Of a DNA stretch of 64,000 nt, positions 9,084 through 18,001 are shown piece after piece. The stretch's first letter is position 1. Each line of letters starts with the position of its first letter. This DNA comes from Arthrobacter crusticola (lineage in GTDB: Bacteria > Actinomycetota > Actinomycetes > Actinomycetales > Micrococcaceae). The DNA lies in contig NZ_SMTK01000003.1 in assembly GCF_004357995.1 (NCBI RefSeq), positions 496,001 through 560,000 of the forward strand, in the 5' to 3' direction. Made by a program: the position numbers and the translations under genes. Under the pieces are notes generated by a model. That model was not told where the DNA came from. It searched no databases and worked only from the letters and a program-made list of their open reading frames with translations.

Positions 9084-10861
9084 TCGACGAACTTGAAGTG
9101 ACCAGGCCCACCGAAGGCCGCCGCTGGAAGCTCCGTGATGTGATGTGCATCGTCGCGGGTGTCGTGGCGCTGGCCCTCGCCGTGGGCGCCGCCTCCACGG
9201 TGGCCGTACCCGTTGACAGCGACATGGGGCTCGTCGGAGTGCTGCCTTACCCGTTTTGGATCGGGGTCCTGATCCTGAACATCGCCTTCTTCGTGGCACT
9301 GCGGGGGGACGCCGACGGCCCTGCACGCCGCCCGGTTCTGATGTCGCTCCTCGTGGCACTCGTGCTCGTGCTCTTCGGGACTGCAATTTTCGTGACGGAC
9401 GTTCCACGGGGGGAGGTCGCGTTCCGTCACCTCGGAGTCGCCGACGCCCTCTCGCAGGTGGGAGTCGATCCCGGCATCGACGCCTACTTCAACTGGCCGG
9501 GTTTCTTCGCCCTCCTGGCGACGATGCTCGCGGCGACCGGCCTGGACCCGGTGACCGTGGCCCTGTGGGCGCCGGTGGTCAACGTAGGTCTGTGGCTCGC
9601 TGCCGTGGGCGTGGCGACGCGCTACCTCACGAGTGATCCGCGACGGCGCTGGCTGGTGCTTTGGCTCTTCTGCCTCGGCAACTGGCAGGACCAGGATTAC
9701 CTGTCGCCCCAGGCGTTCGGTTTTTTCCTGTACCTCGTCCTGATCGGGCTGCTCGTCGGCCCGCTGGGCGCCCGTTCCGCCCCGTTCCCTGGTTTTCGAC
9801 GCGCCGACCTGGCGGAGTGGTGGCGGGGACGGGCGCCCGCCGACCCCCGCCCGGGGCATCGGGTGGGCGCCCTGGTGGTGACACTGCTGCTCATCGTGGT
9901 CATCTGCGCGAGCCATCAGCTGACTCCGTTCATGATGCTCGTCGCCATCACCGCACTCACTCTGAGCGGGCGGGTCTGGCCCACCCGGCTGCCCCTGATC
10001 GCCGGCATCGTGCTGGTGCTCTGGCTCGTCTACCCGGCGAGTCCATACCTGGTCGGGCACCCGCCCCTTGAGGACGCGGGGCTTAGGGCAGCGATCACTG
10101 CAAACGTCGTCGACCGGGTGAGCGGGACCCCCGGGCACGTGCTTGTGGTGCAGCTCCGGGTCCTTCTCACCGTCGTGCTGTGGGCGCTCGCCGCGGCGGG
10201 GGCGGTGCGCGACTGGCGCAGAGGGCGCCTCGACATCCGGGTGATCCTTCTTGCCCTGTCCCCACTGCTGATCTTCCCCGTGCAGATGTACGGCGGCGAG
10301 ATGCTCATCCGTGTCTCGCTGTTCGCGCTGCCGTTCATCGCCCTGCAGGCATGCTCGATTCTGCTTCCCACGGACGACGGCGCCCGTCCTTCCTCACGCG
10401 GTACGGGGGTCCTCGTGGTCACCTGCTTCCTGCTGGCCGCCCTGACCGTCACGGGCCGGTTCGGCAACGCGCAGTATGACGTCTTCGCCGACAGTGAGAT
10501 CGCCGCCATTGACGCCGCGGAGAGGATGGCACCGCCCGACTCGGCGATCATCTCTGCTGCACATCCGACGCCGTGGCGTGACGATGCCTACCTCGACCAC
10601 CGCTACCGGACGATCGAGGACCTGTGTGAGCAGGACCTGACGCCGTCGACGTGCGGCCCGACCGTCTATGACTTCGCCCGGGGCAATGCCGAGGGCGCCT
10701 ACCTGGTGCTCATGAGCTCGGCGGAGGCGAGTCTTGTCATCCAGGGCGACACCAGCACCCGCGACTTCGCGGAACTGGAAAGATGGCTGAGAACCCAGCA
10801 GGGCGTACAGCTCGCGTTTAGAGACGCCCACGCACGCGTGTACGAGGTGGTGGCACCATGA
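9080..10861 (+). CDS. Large polytopic membrane protein, candidate glycan polymerase or GT-C transferase
   Basis: 593 residues with about 12 hydrophobic segments. A long non-membrane C-terminal part (about 475-593) contains DSAIISAAHPTPWRDDAYLDHRYR. A conserved-looking extracytoplasmic segment, NWQDQDYLSPQAFG (about 195-208), holds acidic residues of the kind used by GT-C enzymes. Its place straight after a flippase is where a Wzy-type polymerase often sits, but no diagnostic motif proves this. It overlaps both neighbours by four bases (GTGA and ATGA). Function not recognised with certainty. Confidence 0.55.
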   Translation: MIDELEVTRPTEGRRWKLRDVMCIVAGVVALALAVGAASTVAVPVDSDMGLVGVLPYPFWIGVLILNIAFFVALRGDADGPARRPVLMSLLVALVLVLFGTAIFVTDVPRGEVAFRHLGVADALSQVGVDPGIDAYFNWPGFFALLATMLAATGLDPVTVALWAPVVNVGLWLAAVGVATRYLTSDPRRRWLVLWLFCLGNWQDQDYLSPQAFGFFLYLVLIGLLVGPLGARSAPFPGFRRADLAEWWRGRAPADPRPGHRVGALVVTLLLIVVICASHQLTPFMMLVAITALTLSGRVWPTRLPLIAGIVLVLWLVYPASPYLVGHPPLEDAGLRAAITANVVDRVSGTPGHVLVVQLRVLLTVVLWALAAAGAVRDWRRGRLDIRVILLALSPLLIFPVQMYGGEMLIRVSLFALPFIALQACSILLPTDDGARPSSRGTGVLVVTCFLLAALTVTGRFGNAQYDVFADSEIAAIDAAERMAPPDSAIISAAHPTPWRDDAYLDHRYRTIEDLCEQDLTPSTCGPTVYDFARGNAEGAYLVLMSSAEASLVIQGDTSTRDFAELERWLRTQQGVQLAFRDAHARVYEVVAP

Positions 10862-11190
10862 GCGGCGTCAACCGGCTGACCGTGGCGCTCGGCCTCTCGG
10901 CCATTGTGCTGTCGGTGGCGACCATCGTCGGGCTGCCGGCACCACTGCAGGCGGTGGCCGCGATAGCTGTCCTCGTCCTCCTCCCGGGGCAGGCACTGGC
11001 CCGACTCACGCAGGTGACAGACGTCGCGCTTGCCGTGGTGCTTGTCCTGGCGATCGGTCTGGGGACGCTGACGGTGGTGTCAACCGCGATGTTCTACCTC
11101 GCTTTGTGGTCGTGGCAGGCTTGCGTTGTCACGATGGGCGTGATTACCGTCCTCGCATGCATAGTGCGCGCGCGGCAGGAGGTGGCATGA
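10858..11190 (+). CDS. Small membrane protein of the glycan operon
   Basis: 110 residues with three hydrophobic segments (about 8-25, 27-45, 56-78) and a fourth near the C-terminus. No family was recognised. It overlaps the large membrane protein upstream by ATGA and the next small gene by ATGA, so it is translated with them. It could be an accessory subunit of the polymerase-like protein. Coding is supported by the exact overlaps and a strong GC bias at third positions. Confidence 0.6.
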   Translation: MSGVNRLTVALGLSAIVLSVATIVGLPAPLQAVAAIAVLVLLPGQALARLTQVTDVALAVVLVLAIGLGTLTVVSTAMFYLALWSWQACVVTMGVITVLACIVRARQEVA

Positions 11191-11447
11191 TGATGGATGA
11201 TCTGAGGGGGCTGGTCGCGTCGAGCGGCCTGGCGCTGGAATTGGCGGGGCTGGTCGTGGCCGCCGTGCTGATCGTCACCCTCGTGACGATCGAAATCCGC
11301 CGCGCCGGACCGGTCACTGGACCCGACACTGGGCGGCGTACAGGCACCGCGACCGTCAGCCAAACGCAAGGCCGCGTGATCGTCGCTGTCATGTTGGTGT
11401 TGTGCGTCCTCCTCTTCCTTCCACGCGTGCTGGGACTGCTCGCGTGA
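11187..11447 (+). CDS. Small two-helix membrane protein of the glycan operon
   Basis: 86 residues starting MMMDDLRGL. Two transmembrane helices (about 14-34 and 62-84) are separated by a hydrophilic loop rich in Thr, Gly and Arg. ATG 11187 was chosen because it overlaps the upstream stop (ATGA) and the downstream start overlaps its own stop (GTGA), continuing the pattern of this operon. No family recognised; a subunit or scaffold role is only a guess. Confidence 0.55.
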   Translation: MMMDDLRGLVASSGLALELAGLVVAAVLIVTLVTIEIRRAGPVTGPDTGRRTGTATVSQTQGRVIVAVMLVLCVLLFLPRVLGLLA

Positions 11448-12496
11448 GTAGTGCCGTGCGGTGGTGGCTTCTCAGCGACCTCCACCTGGGTGAATCGGAT
11501 GACGACCCCAGAGGCCCGGGCAGGATGCTGGCCGAGTTCCTGCGCCGCGAGGTGCTTGCAGCCGCCCACCCGCAGCAGCACGTCGCCTTCGTTGGCGATA
11601 CGTTCGAGCTGGCCGGGTTGGCGGGGGATGGGAGCCAGTTCCGGCTCAAGTCCATCCTTGCCCGCCACCCGGCCGCCTTCCACGCGCTGGAGGCCTGTGC
11701 AGCGCGGGGTGTGCAACTGCACTTCCTCTGCGGCAACCACGACGCGGACCTGGCCCGGCCCTCGGTTGCCGCCCGCCTGTCGGCGCTGCTGTCACCCGTT
11801 GAGCCGGCGCGGGTCAAGGTGCACCCGTGGATCCTGCACGTGCCCCACGTGCTGGTGGCTGAGCACGGGCATCAGCACCACGCGCTGCACCGGATTCCGG
11901 AGGTGCTCCGCGCGGCGGTCAACGACACCGAGCAGCTGCACCTCCCACCGCTTGCCGCCTGGCATGCCCATCCATCAAAGTCGCGTCTCAGCCGCGCCGG
12001 GGCCGTTGCCCGGGCCTGCCTGGGCTCGGAGCGGGCGGAACGCCGCGTCAGGCAGCCCGCGTACGATGCGCTCCTGCAGAACGAGTCACAGCGGCTCGCG
12101 CTCGACGGGGACACCGTTCGGGACCTGGCCCGCCTGTCCCGGTTCCGGACGGTGTCGGCCCTCCCGGCCACCGCGATCCGCATGGTGCGCCGCGGCACCG
12201 GGCGCGCGGTCCGCAGCGGGGAGGCTCCCGCCGCAGCGGGTTCCATCACACGTACCCTTGAGGCGCATGGTTTCGAGGTGGCCTGGTACATCTCGGGCCA
12301 CACCCACCGGGCACTCGAGTCGGCGCTCGAGGCGTCCACCACCCGGTACGTCAACACCGGCACCTGGTGTTCGGACGTCCGCGGTCCCGGACCGGACCAG
12401 TCGGACCGCCGGGCGTTCCCGTACGCCGTGGTCGACATCGATCCCGACGGCGCCACCAGCGGCGGGCTGCGGTACTGGCGTCCGGCTGGGAGCTGA
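11444..12496 (+). CDS. Calcineurin-like metallophosphoesterase
   Basis: 350 residues. The metallophosphoesterase motifs occur in order: SDLHLGE near residue 10, FVGDTFEL near 50, CGNHDAD near 97, and SGHTH near 283. The general plan resembles LpxH-like UDP-sugar or lipid pyrophosphatases, cytoplasmic enzymes of glycolipid synthesis. GTG 11444 overlaps the preceding stop (GTGA). As the last gene of the overlapping run, it may hydrolyse a pyrophosphate-linked lipid or nucleotide sugar made by the pathway; that substrate is an inference. Confidence 0.78.
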   Translation: MSSAVRWWLLSDLHLGESDDDPRGPGRMLAEFLRREVLAAAHPQQHVAFVGDTFELAGLAGDGSQFRLKSILARHPAAFHALEACAARGVQLHFLCGNHDADLARPSVAARLSALLSPVEPARVKVHPWILHVPHVLVAEHGHQHHALHRIPEVLRAAVNDTEQLHLPPLAAWHAHPSKSRLSRAGAVARACLGSERAERRVRQPAYDALLQNESQRLALDGDTVRDLARLSRFRTVSALPATAIRMVRRGTGRAVRSGEAPAAAGSITRTLEAHGFEVAWYISGHTHRALESALEASTTRYVNTGTWCSDVRGPGPDQSDRRAFPYAVVDIDPDGATSGGLRYWRPAGS

Positions 12497-12559
12497 GCCG
12501 TGGCGATGCCGGCGCCGGTCGGAGGTGGTGCACCCGTGGTAGGAACCCTGTGGTCTCGC

Positions 12560-12565
12560 TATGCT
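12560..12565 (+). promoter_or_regulatory. Candidate -10 element for the lipoprotein phosphoesterase gene
   Basis: TATGCT lies about 65 bp before ATG 12631 in the 134-bp gap after the glycan operon. No good -35 is visible. It suggests the next gene can be transcribed separately. Confidence 0.35.
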
Positions 12566-12630
12566 GGGGGCGAACGCCCGATCTGCTGTCCGGGCCGTCG
12601 CCCTCGGGAAGATTCAGAAGGGGTTATCGG

Positions 12631-13617
12631 ATGCACTCGGCACTCCCTCGTCTGACACCGCTCCGTTGCGTGGCCGCGATCGTCGCAGCCCTTGTGGTGG
12701 TCTCGACCGCGGGGTGCACCAGCGATCCCGAACCGCCCGAGGAGGTTCAGATCTCTGCTGTCGGCGACATGAACGGCGCCGAGACCACCGCGCTCGACAG
12801 CCCCTCCGGTCGGAATGGTGCGGCGATCACCCAGCTCGTGGAGAACGACGAGATTGACGCGTTCCTGGGGCTGGGGGACTTCCAGTACGACACCGCGTAC
12901 TGCGATGACTACGTGGACTACTGGGAGCCGCTGTGGGGCGGCACGATGCCCAAGTTGTACTGGGTGTCCGCTCCCAACCACGACTGGCAGCCCGGCCGCA
13001 ATGGTGACCTCGACAACTTCATGAATGGCCAATGCCCGGGCTCCGAGGCGAAGTCCGCGATCAACGAGGAGAGGGGTTGGATCTGGAACGGGGAGCCGTA
13101 CTCGAAGGACTTCGGGAACTGGCATTTCGCGTTCCTGTCATCTGCGCATTGGAGGTACAACCCAGAGCGCGCTGAGGAGCTGACGGAGTGGCTGGACAAG
13201 GACCTTGCCGCTGCCAAGAAGGCGGGAAAGCATCTGGCAGTCATCCACCACGAACCCTACTTCACGTCGGACACCGAGGCACACGAGCGGGCTGCCGATC
13301 ATAAGCCGTGGATCGACGTGATGTGGAAGCACCGGGTCCGTCTAACCCTGGCAGCGTCACAACACAACTACGAACGGTCCTGTCCGGTGAACAACGCCGA
13401 CCAGTGCGTTCCGGACGGGATGACGGCATTCCAGGTGTCCACAGGAGGCGCCAGTCTCCGCCCCTTCACGAGCAACCCGTGGTACATCTCCAAGCGGTTC
13501 AGCGACACGCACGGGTTCCTTCACGTGACGCTCCGCGACAATGGATCCTTCAATTGGGAATTCATTCCAACCACCGGGTTCAGCACGGACGTGGGCTGGC
13601 GTTCCGCACCGCAGTAG
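12631..13617 (+). CDS. Secreted lipoprotein metallophosphoesterase
   Basis: 328 residues. A signal peptide ends in a lipobox-like STAGC with Cys29 as the lipidation site. The mature part has phosphoesterase motifs SAVGDMNG, GLGDFQYD, APNHDW and VIHHEPYF, then SQHNYER, an order like that of purple acid phosphatase-like enzymes. It should act outside the membrane on phosphate esters. ATG 12631 was chosen because AAGGGG lies about 7 bases upstream and the signal peptide starts here; the frame is open further upstream inside the preceding gene. Its position beside the glycan operon may be meaningful, but it has its own spacing. Confidence 0.8.
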   Translation: MHSALPRLTPLRCVAAIVAALVVVSTAGCTSDPEPPEEVQISAVGDMNGAETTALDSPSGRNGAAITQLVENDEIDAFLGLGDFQYDTAYCDDYVDYWEPLWGGTMPKLYWVSAPNHDWQPGRNGDLDNFMNGQCPGSEAKSAINEERGWIWNGEPYSKDFGNWHFAFLSSAHWRYNPERAEELTEWLDKDLAAAKKAGKHLAVIHHEPYFTSDTEAHERAADHKPWIDVMWKHRVRLTLAASQHNYERSCPVNNADQCVPDGMTAFQVSTGGASLRPFTSNPWYISKRFSDTHGFLHVTLRDNGSFNWEFIPTTGFSTDVGWRSAPQ

Positions 13618-13743
13618 GAGTCAGCGCCGCGGCCTGCCGCCCGCGCGGGCGGCACAGCTGCCCGGATTCTCAGCGTGCCCGTGCTGTCGCGGTGCGGTGT
13701 GCCGGTCCTCGAACCCGCGACCCCGCACCGCCTGCCAGCGGGG

Positions 13744-14232
13744 TCAGCGCATATTGACGAACTGCAGGTCCGCTTCGTCGAAGTTCTTCAGCAGGGCCAT
13801 GGTGGCCTGCAGATCGTCACGGGACTTGGAACTGACCCGCAGCTCGTCGCCCTGGATCTGGGATTTGACGCCCTTGGGCGCCTCGTCGCGGATCAGCTTG
13901 TTGATTTTCTTGGCGATGTCCTGGGCAATGCCCTCCTTGATGGAGGTCTCAAGCCGGAATTCCTTCCCGGACGGGTAGGGCTCTCCGGTGTCCAGGGACT
14001 TAAGGGAGATGCCCCGCTTGATCATTTTCGACTGAAGGACATCGAGGACGGCGAGCACGCGCTCCTCCGAATTCGCCTTCATGAGGATCTTCTCGCCGCT
14101 GAAGTCGACCTCCGCGCCCACGCCCTTGAAGTCGTACCGCTGGGCGATCTCCTTCTGGGCCTGGTTCAGGGCGTTGGCCACCTCCTGCTTGTCCACTTTG
14201 CTTACGACGTCGAACGTGGATTCGCTAGCCAC
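13744..14232 (-). CDS. yajQ: YajQ family nucleotide-binding protein
   Basis: 163 residues, the standard YajQ length. It starts ASESTFDVVSKVDKQEV and includes QRYDFKG and the ferredoxin-like repeats typical of the family. Some YajQ proteins bind cyclic di-GMP and others bind tRNA or nucleotides; the role here is unknown. GTG 14232 follows an AAGGAGG site by 6 bases, which excludes the longer frame to 14379. The protein runs in the opposite direction to tRNA-Tyr. Confidence 0.93.
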   Translation of the reverse strand: MASESTFDVVSKVDKQEVANALNQAQKEIAQRYDFKGVGAEVDFSGEKILMKANSEERVLAVLDVLQSKMIKRGISLKSLDTGEPYPSGKEFRLETSIKEGIAQDIAKKINKLIRDEAPKGVKSQIQGDELRVSSKSRDDLQATMALLKNFDEADLQFVNMR

Positions 14233-14467
14233 TGTGCCTCCTTGAAGTTGGATTCTTTCCTGCTTCCAGCCTACTGGCTCGCGGGCAGCGGCGCCCGGCC
14301 GGCGTCGTGCCGCCTCCGCCTGTTCATCGAGGATGCGGAACCGACGCCTCGGGTACGGTTCCACCCGTTTCTTCCGCATTGTTGACGCCGATTCGATTAT
14401 GAGGCGGATGTTCTGTAAAGTTGTCTTGCCCGCGCTTGCTGCGGGTTGTCTTCATCTGGAGACGTTC

Positions 14468-14549
14468 GGCAGATTACCCGAGCGGCCAAAGGGGGCTGAC
14501 TGTAAATCAGCTGGCACAGCCTACGGGGGTTCGAATCCCTCATCTGCCA
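14468..14549 (+). tRNA. tRNA-Tyr (GTA)
   Basis: A class II tRNA can be folded: acceptor GGCAGAT pairs with ATCTGCC, the anticodon stem GCTGA/TCAGC holds GTA at 14502-14504, a short variable arm follows, and the T loop is TTCGAAT. The gene is intact. Its 3' half is copied at 18002-18050, marking it as an integration site. Confidence 0.95.
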
Positions 14550-14550
14550 C
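14501..14550 (+). repeat. Attachment-site copy inside tRNA-Tyr
   Basis: This is the 3' half of the tRNA gene from the anticodon to just past the acceptor end. It matches 18002-18050 with three substitutions and one missing G, so the two copies bracket about 3.5 kb of foreign-looking DNA. Confidence 0.85.
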
Positions 14551-14557
14551 AGCAAGG

Positions 14558-14601
14558 AAAGGCCCGCACTTCACTGCAACAGCAGGGAAGGGCGGGCCTT
14601 T
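14558..14601 (+). terminator. Hairpin after tRNA-Tyr
   Basis: AAAGGCCCGC pairs perfectly with GCGGGCCTTT across a 24-nt loop, starting nine bases after the tRNA. It lies on the element side of the junction and so now ends the tRNA transcript. Confidence 0.65.
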
Positions 14602-14656
14602 CGCTTTCTCGAGATTAGGTTCTTGCCCACACCTTGCCCTTCGCCTGTGAGACGGC

Positions 14657-15992
14657 GTGATCCAGGGCGTCGGCAACGGCATCACCGGCACTGTCGGGAA
14701 TACGTCATTCTCCCTGCACCACGCCCGGAACGTGCTCGTCTACGACTGCGCGTTCGAGCAGTGCCTGAAGCTCGGGCACGTCATGGGTCTTCAGGGCTGC
14801 GACGGGGTGACCGTGCGGGACTGCACCGTCCTGGGCAAGGCACCTTCCACTACCGATTCCCTCTACAAAGAAGCGATTCAGGTCGACGTGTCCACCCTGG
14901 CCGGGGCGTCCTACGCGGACAACCTAGGCTCCTACGACGGGCTGCCCACGATTAATGTCACGGTGGACGGGTGCCGGTTCCTGCCGCTCACGGTTGGAGG
15001 GACCACCTACCCGGCGCCGAACCCGGTGGGCAGCCACGCTTCCATCGAGGGCCGCTACTACCGCAACATCACCGTCTCAAACTGCCTGATCCAGGACGCT
15101 GTATCGGACACGACAAGCAGTTACTTCGGGATCCTTCACTTCGTCGCCGCGGACGGGGTTTCTGTGGTGAACAACCGGTTCATCTCCACGACCGCCCAGC
15201 CGGCCACAGGGATCATGTTCTACCGCACGCACCTCGGGCGGCCCTGGCCGACGTGGCGAACACGGCATCGAACATCACCTACGCGGTGCCTTTGGTGCCC
15301 CGGAACCTCCGGGTTACCGGCAACCACTTCGAGGGATCTACTTCCACCTCGACGTCGCCGAACCTGATTTACGTGTCCGGGGACTCCGCTACCGGGGTAA
15401 AGGTCTCGGAGGTGGAGATTTCAAATAACCGCTTCGTCCAGTGCATCCCGGATGCGACGGCGAATGTTGGGTGCAACCCGATCTACGCCGCCTACACGAC
15501 CGGACTGACGGTTACCGGGAACACCGCAAGAGCGTCCGCAGGCTGTTCTACGGAGTGGCCGTGGACCGTGTCCTCGTCTCGGGTAACACCGCGGAAGGCT
15601 GTTACAACCAGGTGATCGCCCTCAGCGCCGCCTCCTATGACAGCATCATCAACGCCAACGTGATCCGCGACTACAACGGGTACGCGATCCGCCTGTTCAC
15701 CAACTGCAACGCCGTATCCATCACTGGGAACACGCTGCGGGGTATGCGCGGAACGTCCCCCACGAATACCCCTATCGCTGGGGAGTCCAGCAACGCCGTG
15801 AAAACCGCGCAGAACATAGTTCTTCAGGATCAGACGCGGCCGGTGGGCATCCTCTACTCCGGTACCTCAACGGGCGGGATGATCGACGGTAACCTCATCG
15901 CAGGTTTCGCCACCCCGGTATCCCAGCCCGCGCAAAAGTTGGGCGGGCAGCTTTGGCGGGGTGCGCGCCTGTATACGGCGATTGTCGCCTAA
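14657..15992 (+). pseudogene. Broken right-handed beta-helix protein (phage tail or pectate-lyase-like)
   Basis: Three consecutive reading frames together give one protein rich in short beta-helix turns: NVLVYDCAFEQ, VTVRDCTV, ISNNRFVQC, VLVSGNTAEG, VSITGNTLRG. The frame changes near 15230 and again near 15530, so at least two indels disrupt it. An in-frame stop nine bases before the first GTG and the lack of an N-terminal attachment domain indicate a lost 5' end. Such parallel beta-helices are common in phage tail spikes and polysaccharide-degrading enzymes. A sequencing error at both sites is possible but less likely given the truncation. Confidence 0.75.
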
Positions 15993-16083
15993 TGGTGTTC
16001 CTGGCATTATTCGCAGAATGTCATTTCGGCAATATCGCCGCAGCATTGGTATCGGTGTTCATAGTCCGTTAGGTGACCCTATC

Positions 16084-16119
16084 GATTAGCCCCCACCCTT
16101 TACAGTGTGGGGGCTAATC
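16084..16119. terminator. Bidirectional terminator between convergent island genes
   Basis: A 13-bp perfect stem, GATTAGCCCCCAC and its complement, surrounds a 10-nt loop. It sits between the beta-helix remnant and the minus-strand glycosyltransferase. Confidence 0.75.
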
Positions 16120-16124
16120 GTCGT

Positions 16125-17111
16125 CTAATCCTCCTGCGCGATGATCGACGCGTAAATCCCTGAAAGCGCTTTCACGCCGGCTTCCGCATCATGGACCTGG
16201 GCGATGAAAGACTTAGCATCCTGCTTTGCGGACGCTTGCTGAGGATCATCGAGGGCCATAAGCGCCCCGGAAGCTACTTCTGCCGGCTCGGGCCCACTGA
16301 GCCGAACCAACTCCGGGTAGTAATCTTGGCGGGCACTGCTCACCAGAGGGACGCCGCTGGCTAGTGCTTCAAGCTCACTTGTTGCAAGTACGTCGGTCAT
16401 CTGCCCCACGACGACGGACGCTGTTGCCAACCAGTTCTTGTAGTCCTCGTAACTTTTCTTCGGGACCAGAGAGACGCCGGCTGCCCGGGCGTCCGCGGCG
16501 CCGGGACCCCAGTCGAGGCCCCACATCTCGACATTGGGGCGGGCTTCCCTTATCAAGCGGGCCACTTCGAGCATCATCTCCATGCCTTTCACTTCCTCCC
16601 ATCTGGAAGCGAAGATCACACGGTTGGGTACAGGCTGCCAGGTGGGGGCTTGGTCGAGGCGCACGGTTATCGGAAGGTAGATTGCATCCGCCCTGTGCTT
16701 CTCGACGTGTTCCGCGAGGTCCGGTGTGGCGTACACGACGGCGGACGCGTGCTTCATGCCGAACTCAATCTTCGACTTCCATGCGTCGTATTGGCGGGTG
16801 CGGATGTCTGTGCCGTGGAGGTGGAGCACCCACGGCTTCCTGACCCACCGCATGTGCGGAGATAAGCCGCCGGTGTGCAGGTGGGCTACGTCGTACCGCA
16901 GGGAGTAGATGGCGAGAGTCCCGTCCCATACGAGGGGTCGGGCGCGGAGGGCGGGGTGCTTAAGCGGCCCAGTCCATTGCTTTTTGTAGTACCAAGGGAT
17001 TTTTGTGGTCGACCATCGGCGGCCGAGTTCGTTTGCCTTTTCTACAAGGTTTTTGCCGACGTTGGCTGCGTCGTGGATGTGTAAAGCGTTGATGTCTTTG
17101 CGGTCTCCCAT
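16125..17111 (-). CDS. GT-B type glycosyltransferase of the island
   Basis: 328 residues. DVAHLHTGG and VLHLHGTDIR resemble the N-terminal domain of GT4-like enzymes; IFASRWEEVKG and SELEALASGVPLVSS match the nucleotide-sugar-binding C-terminal domain, including the conserved E-x7-G spacing. No membrane helix is present, so it acts in the cytoplasm. Phages and islands often carry such enzymes to alter teichoic acids or surface glycans; that is an inference. The gene looks intact, with ATG 17111 and a terminator just after the stop. Its base composition is lower in GC than the flanks. Confidence 0.8.
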   Translation of the reverse strand: MGDRKDINALHIHDAANVGKNLVEKANELGRRWSTTKIPWYYKKQWTGPLKHPALRARPLVWDGTLAIYSLRYDVAHLHTGGLSPHMRWVRKPWVLHLHGTDIRTRQYDAWKSKIEFGMKHASAVVYATPDLAEHVEKHRADAIYLPITVRLDQAPTWQPVPNRVIFASRWEEVKGMEMMLEVARLIREARPNVEMWGLDWGPGAADARAAGVSLVPKKSYEDYKNWLATASVVVGQMTDVLATSELEALASGVPLVSSARQDYYPELVRLSGPEPAEVASGALMALDDPQQASAKQDAKSFIAQVHDAEAGVKALSGIYASIIAQED

Positions 17112-17165
17112 TCAACTGATCATAGTTGGGTGGGCGCTATCCTTGCGTCGTGAGTACGGGTTGGC

Positions 17166-17879
17166 ATGGGGTCCCACCGGCTCGGACAGATCAGCACCAA
17201 GAACCCCTTCCGTCGAAGCTCACGGACTATTTACCCGGTTCCCGTGCATCCAAACTTGGCCCTGAATGACCAGGTCTGGGGGTGGTTGTTTTCTCCAATG
17301 ACGGAAGCAGCCTCAACGACGGAAGCGCCAAAGCCGGCCCCCGCTACGGCCCCGAAACCGATGCCACCGCCCGCGCCGACCCAAGCGCCACCGCCGCCTC
17401 TGCCGCCATCTGCTCCCTCCACCCAACTTTCCCCGCGAGGGAACCTGATGAAGCAGATTGGTGAGAACGCAGGTATCAAGGACGCTAACGGTGAATTGCT
17501 CGTCAGCTTCGTCGTGAACCGCATTGCCGTCGATATCCAATGCACAGACGAACTCGCCAGCCCGCCCGAGAACGGCCACTTCGTCGCGCTAGTTGTATCC
17601 GTCCAGACAAGTCCGAACATGCTCAACTCGGATCTCATCAACGAGTTCAACTTCTCCGCATCAAACTTCACCGCGATCGCGCCAGACGGCACAACATCCA
17701 ACGCCAGCCCGGACACTGCCGCCATCATCTTCTGCCTCGATGACTCAGTGTTGCTTCCTTACTCGATCGGCCCCGGCGAGAACGTCAATGGACTAGTCCT
17801 CCTCGACCTGGCGAACCCGTCAGGGATCCTCGTCGCTGAGGACTTCTGGACCGAGAGCGCATGGGAATGGGCCCACTAA
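17166..17879 (+). CDS. Exported-protein-like ORF with Pro-rich linker, probably 5'-truncated
   Basis: 237 residues from ATG 17166. From about residue 45 it has a Pro/Ala/Thr-rich linker (APKPMPPPAPTQAPPP and similar) and then a beta-rich domain of about 145 residues ending EDFWTESAWEWAH that resembles DUF4352-type extracellular domains. Such proteins normally start with a lipoprotein signal, but the first 44 residues show none, so the true N-terminus may have been lost. ATG 17298 is another possible start. It lies within the tRNA-Tyr element. Function unknown. Confidence 0.5.
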   Translation: MGSHRLGQISTKNPFRRSSRTIYPVPVHPNLALNDQVWGWLFSPMTEAASTTEAPKPAPATAPKPMPPPAPTQAPPPPLPPSAPSTQLSPRGNLMKQIGENAGIKDANGELLVSFVVNRIAVDIQCTDELASPPENGHFVALVVSVQTSPNMLNSDLINEFNFSASNFTAIAPDGTTSNASPDTAAIIFCLDDSVLLPYSIGPGENVNGLVLLDLANPSGILVAEDFWTESAWEWAH

Positions 17880-18001
17880 GGTGCTGTATTGCGAATCCCT
17901 AGCTGAACTCGAGGAGGCAGATGCGCCGGATGGCCAGTCTTGAACGATCATCACGGCCCCCGTCAGTCGGCTATATGCCGTTGATGAACCCCAGGCGGCA
18001 A

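Noticed and set aside
14657..15367. A complete short protein ending at 15367
   Set aside because: After about 15230 this frame turns into low-complexity Arg/Pro-rich sequence while the beta-helix pattern continues in another frame, so the end is an artefact of a frameshift.
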